Shown here one piece after another: positions 58,264 through 64,000 of a stretch of DNA of 64,000 nt. Both the position numbers and the translations under genes were made by a program. Under the pieces are notes generated by a model. It made no database searches, had not been told where the DNA came from, and saw nothing but the letters and a program-made list of their open reading frames with translations. The DNA comes from Listeria farberi (GTDB lineage: Bacteria > Bacillota > Bacilli > Lactobacillales > Listeriaceae): positions 186,001 through 250,000 of the forward strand of contig NZ_JAARZJ010000003.1 in NCBI RefSeq assembly GCF_014229245.1, read 5' to 3'. Within the stretch, counting starts at the first letter, position 1. Each line of letters starts with the position of its first letter.

Positions 58264-59610
58264 ATGAAAAAGGAAAAAACAGAACGTACAAAACAAAGCT
58301 GGAGAAAAGCACAGAATGCTCCCAGCTTAAGCGAAGTAAATAATTCAGTAGCAATTCCAAAAAACGCTAAATTCTTCCGAAAACTATTTGCATTTATGGG
58401 ACCAGGTGCTCTTATTGCAGTTGGCTATGTCGACCCTGGAAACTGGGCAACTTCCATTGCTGGAGGCTCAGAATTTGGTTACACGTTATTATCTGTTATT
58501 TTAATTTCCAACATTTTAGCCGTCTTATTGCAATCACTTGCATCAAAATTAGGTATCGTAACAGGGCGTGATTTAGCCCAAGCTTCAAGCGATCACTTTT
58601 CTAAACCATTTGGATTTGTACTTTGGATTTTGGCTGAATTAGCGATTATTGCAACAGATATAGCAGAAGTTATTGGAAGTGCGATTGCGCTTAATTTACT
58701 ATTTGGAATTCCATTAATCTGGGGCGTTTGTATTACAGCATTAGATATTTTTCTTGTATTATTTTTACAACATAAGGGCTTCCGCTACATAGAAGTTATT
58801 GTTATTACGTTAATGGTTACGATTCTTGTATGTTTTGGGGCGGAAATGGTGATGTCACATCCAGACATGCAAGCAATCGCCAAAGGTTTTATTCCACAAT
58901 CAGAAATCGTTACAAATCCAGCTATGCTTTATATCGCACTTGGTATTCTTGGAGCGACTGTTATGCCACATAATTTATACTTACATTCATCTATCGTTCA
59001 AACAAGACAATATGCGCGAACAAAAGAAGGAAAGAAAGAAGCAATTCGTTTTTCCTTCATTGATTCAACATTTTCCTTAACAATTGCTTTATTAATTAAT
59101 GCCTCAATTTTAATTTTGGCAGCAGCAGCTTTCTATACTACAGGTCAACATAATGTCGCGGGTATTGAAGATGCATACAAATTACTTAATCCAACTCTTG
59201 GAAGCAGTATCGCCAGCACTGTTTTTGCAGTAGCTTTACTTGCTTCTGGCCAAAATTCCACTTTAACAGGAACTTTAGCTGGCCAAATCGTTATGGAAGG
59301 TTTTCTAAATATCCGTTTAAAACCAGTGGTGCGTCGTTTATTAACGCGTGTACTAGCTATAATCCCAGCTGTTATTATTACGGCTCTCTACGGGGCAAAT
59401 GGTATCAATGAACTACTAATTTTTAGTCAAGTTATTCTATCTATGCAATTATCATTTGCTGTAATACCATTAGTTATGTTTACAAGTGATAAACAAAAGA
59501 TGGGCGAATTCGTTAACCCCACATGGTTAAAAATTATTTCTTGGACTGTTGCTATTTTCATCGCTGTTTTAAATATCTATTTGCTATTTTATACTTTAAC
59601 ATCATTATAA
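58264..59610 (+). CDS. mntH: Manganese transporter MntH (NRAMP family)
   Basis: A 448-residue NRAMP protein with a long basic cytoplasmic N terminus (about 45 residues) and eleven membrane segments. The metal-binding motif is GYVDPGNWATSI in the first segment and MPHNLYLHS in the sixth. It imports Mn(II) with protons, supplying for instance the Mn-dependent SOD encoded at 41.3 kb. The start is ATG at 58264; AAGG is about nine bases upstream. Earlier in-frame codons overlap the promoter. Confidence 0.95.
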   Translation: MKKEKTERTKQSWRKAQNAPSLSEVNNSVAIPKNAKFFRKLFAFMGPGALIAVGYVDPGNWATSIAGGSEFGYTLLSVILISNILAVLLQSLASKLGIVTGRDLAQASSDHFSKPFGFVLWILAELAIIATDIAEVIGSAIALNLLFGIPLIWGVCITALDIFLVLFLQHKGFRYIEVIVITLMVTILVCFGAEMVMSHPDMQAIAKGFIPQSEIVTNPAMLYIALGILGATVMPHNLYLHSSIVQTRQYARTKEGKKEAIRFSFIDSTFSLTIALLINASILILAAAAFYTTGQHNVAGIEDAYKLLNPTLGSSIASTVFAVALLASGQNSTLTGTLAGQIVMEGFLNIRLKPVVRRLLTRVLAIIPAVIITALYGANGINELLIFSQVILSMQLSFAVIPLVMFTSDKQKMGEFVNPTWLKIISWTVAIFIAVLNIYLLFYTLTSL

Positions 59611-59696
59611 AGCAGGGTAGAAGACAATAATTATATTATGTAAACAATTAAAAATAATTTTCTCATTTCTTTCCCTCGAAATTTTCATCTTTATAC

Positions 59697-59715
59697 TATA
59701 TAATTGAATTATATA
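59697..59715. promoter_or_regulatory. Perfect 19-base palindrome overlapping -10 elements
   Basis: TATATAATT-G-AATTATATA is an exact 9+1+9 dyad, 33 bases before the start of the unknown gene. It creates TATAAT at 59699-59704, with a second at 59712-59717. It could be an operator or a chance AT-rich palindrome. Confidence 0.45.
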
Positions 59716-59748
59716 ATACTAATGGCGTAGTAAAGGTGTTGATTAACA

Positions 59749-60579
59749 ATGACGGATAAACTATTAAAACAACATAAAAGGCTTTTAGAACAGCAACATA
59801 AACTACCGTACACAATTAAACTGGACGGCGAAGTTTTTACAATCATTATTTATACAAAATTAAACAAAGTAGCTGGTGTAACAGTTCTAAACTCACAAGA
59901 AGAACCAGCAACAGTAAAACAAGCAGAAGCAGTAGTTAATCGTATTCAAAAGTATAATTTCTATTTTGAATACTTGGGTAAACGAGCTCATGTAATTAAA
60001 GAACGCGATAGCATTATTGCTGAAAAGATAGAACAAACGCAATTAATTTTAAATGATAATACTATTTTTGGTGGACCAATGCAGCCAACGATTGATGAAC
60101 TTAATTTAGCGATGGAAGTTTATAAACAACAACAACGCAAATTGGACGTTTATCAAGAAGATATTACTTTACTCAACCAAAAAATTAAAATGCAAGGTGA
60201 AATTTTAGAAGAAGATTGGGAATCAGCCGAAAATCTTTCCATTGCGTTTACTAAAGCTGCCTATGCGCAAACTATTTTCTTAGAAGCAACGCGAAAGAAT
60301 CGGAAACAATTGGCAAAATGGTTCCATCTCCATCAAAAAGAACTACCAACTGAAAAACAAAAAGCATTAGGAAAAATAGTATCTGTTCTAAGTGACACAA
60401 ATGCTGGACTTGTATTTGATCAAATAATTTCTCTTAGACCGCTTCTTGAAGAAGGTTTAATGCTTGATCATGAGCAATCTTTAACCCAGCGTGCAGCTGA
60501 GTTTAATAAAGAGTTCGAGACACATTGTCGTTTCTATAAACCTAATATTAATAAAGTGAAAAACTTAATCAGACAATAA
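59749..60579 (+). CDS. Conserved protein of unknown function
   Basis: A 276-residue soluble protein, not recognised as a known family. The first third looks alpha/beta (YTIKLDGEVFTIIIYTKLNKVAGVTVL), the rest is helical and charged with likely coiled coil (about 90-150: IAEKIEQTQLIL, QQQRKLDVYQEDI). No signal peptide, membrane segment or metal motif. It sits between mntH and the bilE operon with its own promoter region and terminator. Listeria has a protein at this place (between mntH and bilE in L. monocytogenes), also uncharacterised to my knowledge. Start ATG after AAAGGTG. Confidence 0.8.
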   Translation: MTDKLLKQHKRLLEQQHKLPYTIKLDGEVFTIIIYTKLNKVAGVTVLNSQEEPATVKQAEAVVNRIQKYNFYFEYLGKRAHVIKERDSIIAEKIEQTQLILNDNTIFGGPMQPTIDELNLAMEVYKQQQRKLDVYQEDITLLNQKIKMQGEILEEDWESAENLSIAFTKAAYAQTIFLEATRKNRKQLAKWFHLHQKELPTEKQKALGKIVSVLSDTNAGLVFDQIISLRPLLEEGLMLDHEQSLTQRAAEFNKEFETHCRFYKPNINKVKNLIRQ

Positions 60580-60619
60580 GAAAAAGCTAAGTGGCGTAAA
60601 AACCACTTAGCTTTTTCTT
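60578..60619. terminator. Bidirectional terminator, unknown gene / bilEB
   Basis: A 17-bp stem: 60578-60594 with 60603-60619, loop CGTAAAAA. It overlaps the stop codons of both convergent genes. Confidence 0.9.
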
Positions 60620-62132
60620 ATTTAATAATTCCTTGATCTTGAAGATACTCTTTAGCAACCGTATAAGCCGATTTACCATTTACGTTCACTTCATAGTTCA
60701 TTTTACGCATTTCATCGTCTGTAATTTTTCCTGCAAGTTTATCTAGTGGTTTTTTTAGTTCGGGATATTTATCTAATGTTTTCTTCAGCATAAGAGGTGC
60801 ACCTTGATAAGGAGGGAAGAGTTGTTCATCATCTTCTAGCACTTTTAGCTTGTACTGTGCAAGTTCACTATCAGTTGAATAAGCATCTAACAGGTTAATA
60901 TCACCAGATTTAATCGCATTATAGCGAAGTTTTGGTTCCATTGTTTTTAAGTTTTGGAAAGTAAGTCCATATTTATCTTGAATTCCTTTATAACCATCTG
61001 AACGATCTTTAAACTCTAGAGTAAATCCAGCTTTAACTTGATCAACCACTGGATTTAAATCAGATATTTTCTCTAATTTGTTTGCTTTAGCAAATTCAGG
61101 TGAAACAGCAAGCGCATAAGTGTTATTGTATTCCATTGGTTTTAAGTATGTCATATCAAAATCTTTTGCTAAACCATCACGTGCTTGCGTATAAACTTTT
61201 TCTGGATTATGCGTTTTTGCGTTTTCTTTTAAGAAAGTTTCTAATACGGTACCTGTAAATTCAGGATAAATATCAATATCACCTGATTTTAAAGCATTAA
61301 ATACAAAGCTTGTTTTACCCATATTAGGTTTCACATTAACTTTTAAATCTGTCTCATCTTCAATAACTAATTTGTACATATTAATTAAAATTTCTGGTTC
61401 TGCGCCTAGTTTACCAGCGATTGTAATTTCTTTTTTATCGGAAGCAAAATAAGGAACGACGATGATTGCGGCAGTGAGTAAAATTCCTGCTGAAATCGTA
61501 ATAATCGTACTCTTAAAAGAGGCTTTTTCCAGAAAGCGTAGTAGAAAATCAAACAAGATTGCGAGTAATGCTGCTGGAATTGCACCAAGCAGAATTAAAC
61601 TATTATCGTTACGATCAATACCAAGTAAAATCAAGTCCCCCAGACCACCAGCACCAATTAATGCAGCAAGGGTCGCCGTACCGATAATTAATACCATAGC
61701 TGTACGTATACCAGCCATAATTACAGGCATTGCAAGAGGTAGTTGTACTTTATATAATCTTTTCCATTTGTTCATTCCCATTGCGCGTGAAGCTTCGACA
61801 AGGGCTGGGTCAACTTCTTTTATCCCAGTATATGTATTCCTTAAAATAGGCAACAGGGCGTAGATTACAAGCGCAATAATTGCTGGAACTATCCCAATAC
61901 CGACAAGTGGAATTAATAACCCAAGTAGAGCAAGGGAAGGTATTGTTTGAAAAATAGCAGCTACTTGAATAATTGGTTCAGCAAGTCGTTTATGTCTAGT
62001 TAAGTAGATACCTAGGGGCAAAGCAATGAGTACAGCAATAAAAAGGGATACGAACGAAATTTGAATGTGTTGTACTAAGGCCGTGAATAGTTCATCTTTA
62101 CGGACAGCAAATGTATCTAACAATGTATTCAT
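60618..62132 (-). CDS. bilEB: BilE transporter permease-substrate-binding fusion
   Basis: A 504-residue fusion. Residues about 1-215 are an OpuC-type permease with five or six membrane segments and the loop [21 protein letters not shown]; a further membrane segment (about 212-232) leads to an extracellular OpuAC-like binding domain (about 235-504, [20 protein letters not shown]...). It resembles the osmolyte transporters but in L. monocytogenes it was reported as a bile exclusion system; the true substrate remains debated. The start overlaps the end of bilEA (ATGA). Confidence 0.9.
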   Translation of the reverse strand: MNTLLDTFAVRKDELFTALVQHIQISFVSLFIAVLIALPLGIYLTRHKRLAEPIIQVAAIFQTIPSLALLGLLIPLVGIGIVPAIIALVIYALLPILRNTYTGIKEVDPALVEASRAMGMNKWKRLYKVQLPLAMPVIMAGIRTAMVLIIGTATLAALIGAGGLGDLILLGIDRNDNSLILLGAIPAALLAILFDFLLRFLEKASFKSTIITISAGILLTAAIIVVPYFASDKKEITIAGKLGAEPEILINMYKLVIEDETDLKVNVKPNMGKTSFVFNALKSGDIDIYPEFTGTVLETFLKENAKTHNPEKVYTQARDGLAKDFDMTYLKPMEYNNTYALAVSPEFAKANKLEKISDLNPVVDQVKAGFTLEFKDRSDGYKGIQDKYGLTFQNLKTMEPKLRYNAIKSGDINLLDAYSTDSELAQYKLKVLEDDEQLFPPYQGAPLMLKKTLDKYPELKKPLDKLAGKITDDEMRKMNYEVNVNGKSAYTVAKEYLQDQGIIK

Positions 62133-63112
62133 ACAAGCTCACCCGAACTTTCAAGATGACGCGCTAAAAATTGCATCACATGTTTATTAGTAATCGTACC
62201 GATAAACTGACCGGTTTCATTCTTAACTGGAACCGATTGTTCTTCGGCAATGCGGCGAACTAGATTTTCAACTGGTTCGTTCGAGGAAATTCCCATCGTC
62301 CCGTCACTAGCTTGATATGCGTAAAACAAATCAGCCTCTATTAAATCATTTACTGTAAAACTTGATTCTAATATAGGTGTATTGAACGCGTGCCCAGAAG
62401 CTAAGAAATCTTTAACAAAATCATTTTCAGGATTTTTTACAATTTCTTGTGGAGTAGCGACTTGGACGATTTCGCCGTCTTGCATTACACAAATCCGGTC
62501 TCCAAGTGCCAGAGCTTCTTGCATATCATGGGTAACAAATACGATTGTTTTCTTGATTTTCTTTTGAAGTGTGGAAATGTCTTGTTGTAGACGTTGGCGT
62601 GAAATAGGATCAAGCGCGCTAAAAGGCTCATCCATTAAAATAATTCCTGGATCGGCCGCAAGTGCGCGAACAACACCAACACGCTGCTGCTCTCCGCCAG
62701 ATAATTCAGCAGGCTTACGATGGCGATAGCTTTCTGCATCTAAACCCACACTATCAAGTAATTCGGTAATTCGATCATGGATTTTTTCTTTACTCCATTT
62801 CTTTAACTCTGGAACAATAGCGATATTTTCTTCAATTGTCATGTGAGGAAACAGTGCTATTTGCTGTAAAACATAGCCAATATCCCAGCGGAGTTCATGA
62901 ATATCGTAATCACTAATGCGCTTTTCATTAATATAAATGGTTCCAGTTGTAAGTGGAATCAAGCGATTAATCATTTTTAATGTTGTTGTTTTCCCGCAAC
63001 CACTAGGTCCGATGAAAACAAAGAACTCGCCATCTTTTATGTCCAAAGTAACATTATTCACTGCTGTCTTATCATCGCTGTACTTTTTGGATACATTATC
63101 AAAACGAATCAT
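62129..63112 (-). CDS. bilEA: BilE transporter ATP-binding protein
   Basis: A 327-residue ABC ATPase with Walker [10 protein letters not shown], signature LSGGEQQR, Walker [13 protein letters not shown], then C-terminal CBS-like sequence (about 250-320, [16 protein letters not shown]), shorter than the tandem CBS in OpuCA. Similar to OpuCA in sequence plan, so the BilE and OpuC systems are paralogues. Start ATG at 63112 after AAAGGGATG; an overlapping ATG eight bases upstream is out of frame. Its promoter carries an SOS-like box. Confidence 0.92.
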   Translation of the reverse strand: MIRFDNVSKKYSDDKTAVNNVTLDIKDGEFFVFIGPSGCGKTTTLKMINRLIPLTTGTIYINEKRISDYDIHELRWDIGYVLQQIALFPHMTIEENIAIVPELKKWSKEKIHDRITELLDSVGLDAESYRHRKPAELSGGEQQRVGVVRALAADPGIILMDEPFSALDPISRQRLQQDISTLQKKIKKTIVFVTHDMQEALALGDRICVMQDGEIVQVATPQEIVKNPENDFVKDFLASGHAFNTPILESSFTVNDLIEADLFYAYQASDGTMGISSNEPVENLVRRIAEEQSVPVKNETGQFIGTITNKHVMQFLARHLESSGELV

Positions 63113-63137
63113 TTTTTCATCCCTTTCTTCATTTAAT

Positions 63138-63151
63138 CGAATATATGTTCT
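63138..63151 (-). promoter_or_regulatory. SOS (LexA) box-like site at the bilE promoter
   Basis: CGAATATATGTTCT on the plus strand matches the Gram-positive LexA core CGAACATATGTTCG at 12 of 14 positions. It lies directly downstream of the -10 (63154-63159, minus strand), around the expected start of transcription. A second GAACATAT half-site is at 63183-63190. Confidence 0.55.
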
Positions 63152-63153
63152 AT

Positions 63154-63182
63154 ATCATATCATTTCTGATTTTAATTCTCAA
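63154..63182 (-). promoter_or_regulatory. Sigma-A promoter of bilEAB
   Basis: On the minus strand TTGAGA (63177-63182), 17 bases, TATGAT (63154-63159), about 40 bases before the bilEA ATG. It is flanked by ATATGTTC (63143-63150) and GAACATAT (63183-63190). Confidence 0.75.
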
Positions 63183-63251
63183 GAACATATCATCCAATTA
63201 CCCTAAATTATTACTATATATTCCTATTTTAATAAAAAACTATGGATTTCT

Positions 63252-63279
63252 TTGTAAAAGTTAGGTTCCATGATAAAAT
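63252..63279 (+). promoter_or_regulatory. Promoter of murB
   Basis: TTGTAA (63252-63257), 16 bases, TAAAAT (63274-63279) with an extended TGA; about 50 bases before the ATG. Confidence 0.6.
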
Positions 63280-63329
63280 AAAGGAAGTGAATTTTCTAAA
63301 TTACATCAATGAAAGGTTTGAAATAAATA

Positions 63330-64000
63330 ATGAACAACTTGCAAGCACAATTTCCTCATATAGCTATTAAATTAAATGAACCCTTATCTAAATATACGTA
63401 TACGAAAACAGGTGGAAATGCGGATATTTTTGTTTTGCCAAAAACAATAGAAGAAACTCAGGAAATCGTTACTTATTGTCATCAAAACAAATTACCGCTT
63501 ACCATTCTTGGTAATGGCTCTAATTTAATTATAAAAGACGGTGGTATTCGTGGAGTAGTTCTGCACTTAGACTTACTTCAATCCATTGAAAGAAAAAATA
63601 CACAAATTATCGCGATGAGTGGGGCTAAGTTAATTGATACAGCAAAATTTGCATTAGATGAAAGTTTGAGTGGACTTGAATTCGCTTGTGGCATCCCTGG
63701 ATCAATTGGCGGCGCATTACATATGAATGCAGGTGCTTATGGAGGCGAAATTAGCGATGTTCTTGAAGCGGCAACTGTTTTAACACAGTCGGGCGAATTA
63801 AAAAAATTAAAGCGTTCTGAGCTAAAAGCAGCTTATCGTTTTAGTACGATTGCTGAAAAAAACTATATTGTATTAGACGCAACCTTTGCACTTGAATTAG
63901 AAGACAGAAATATTATCCAAACAAAAATGGACGAACTTACTGCTTTAAGAGAGTCAAAACAACCTTTAGAATATCCATCTTGCGGAAGTGTATTTAAACG
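63330..64000 (+). CDS. murB: UDP-N-acetylenolpyruvoylglucosamine reductase, 5' part (runs off window)
   Basis: 223 complete codons are present before the window ends. The FAD-binding domain is clear: KYTYTKTGGNADIFVLPKT, LGNGSNLIIKDGG, GLEFACGIPGSIGGALHMNAGAYGGE, and the start of the substrate domain with YPSCGSVFKR, where the Ser is the catalytic proton donor in type II MurB. It reduces the enolpyruvyl group to make UDP-MurNAc. ATG at 63330 has GAAAGG 13 bases upstream; the nearer TTG is closed by a stop. Length and domain order so far are normal. Confidence 0.95.
   Translation, partial: MNNLQAQFPHIAIKLNEPLSKYTYTKTGGNADIFVLPKTIEETQEIVTYCHQNKLPLTILGNGSNLIIKDGGIRGVVLHLDLLQSIERKNTQIIAMSGAKLIDTAKFALDESLSGLEFACGIPGSIGGALHMNAGAYGGEISDVLEAATVLTQSGELKKLKRSELKAAYRFSTIAEKNYIVLDATFALELEDRNIIQTKMDELTALRESKQPLEYPSCGSVFK

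Noticed and set aside
63143-63190. PrfA box at bilE
   Set aside because: No TTAACAnnTGTTAA-like dyad is present; the inverted repeat there matches an SOS operator pattern better.

Overview
The window is a stretch of Firmicutes core chromosome with Listeria gene order: low G+C, strong GGAGG ribosome sites, and frequent TTG/GTG starts. Listeria markers are zurA-zurM-zurR, the PrsA1 lipoprotein, PBPB1, the OpuC osmolyte transporter with a sigma-B promoter, and the BilE transporter beside murB. L. monocytogenes carries ispG between the DUF1189 gene and azlC, and ispH between the yqfO-type gene and cshB. Both positions are empty here, which points to Listeria innocua or a close relative lacking these MEP-pathway genes. 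This species call rests on remembered gene order, not on a search.

Layout. 1-4.7 kb: end of comEA, comEB, comEC, holA, and rpsT on the minus strand. 4.8-15.5 kb: lepA, hemW, then the heat-shock operon hrcA-grpE-dnaK-dnaJ, prmA, rsmE, rpsU, yqeY. The heat-shock operon has a CIRCE operator, a tandem CtsR-type operator and a sigma-B-like promoter. 15.7-21.1 kb: phoH, pgpH (c-di-AMP phosphodiesterase), ybeY, dgkA, cdd, era. 21.1-30.5 kb: a minus-strand membrane protein, recO, a glycine T-box with glyQS, ppsR, a DUF188 gene, and the dnaG-rpoD macromolecular-synthesis cluster. 30.5-35.7 kb: trmK, a Nif3-like gene, cshB, nfo, ppaC. 35.7-41.3 kb: the zinc uptake operon behind a Zur box, prsA1, azlCD, DUF1189. 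41.3-49.3 kb: sodA, pbpB1, asd-dapG-dapA-rnjB. 49.4-54.4 kb: a glutathione-reductase-like flavoprotein, a membrane protein, an ABC-F ATPase, a YjbR protein, and a TPP riboswitch with thiT. 54.6-64 kb: opuCABCD, mntH, an unknown gene, bilEAB and the 5' part of murB.

Working together. Most genes are housekeeping: translation (rpsT, lepA, rpsU, glyQS, prmA, rsmE, ybeY, era), replication and transcription initiation (holA, dnaG, rpoD), and wall or lysine precursors (asd, dapG, dapA, pbpB1, murB, dgkA). Stress physiology is prominent: chaperones, SOD, and compatible-solute and bile transporters. Compared with Bacillus subtilis, the sporulation genes usually found at these loci (gpr, spoIIP, yqfC/yqfD, spoVFAB) are absent, as expected for a non-sporulating genus.

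No mobile element, prophage, CRISPR array or defence island is visible, and I do not see a new multi-gene system. The best leads are regulatory: the CtsR box upstream of hrcA, an SOS-like box at the bilE promoter, a promoter/terminator pair that may encode a small RNA before the DUF188 gene, and possible structured leaders for rpoD, rpsU and azlC. Two proteins have altered catalytic motifs, and comEC has no well-placed canonical start codon.
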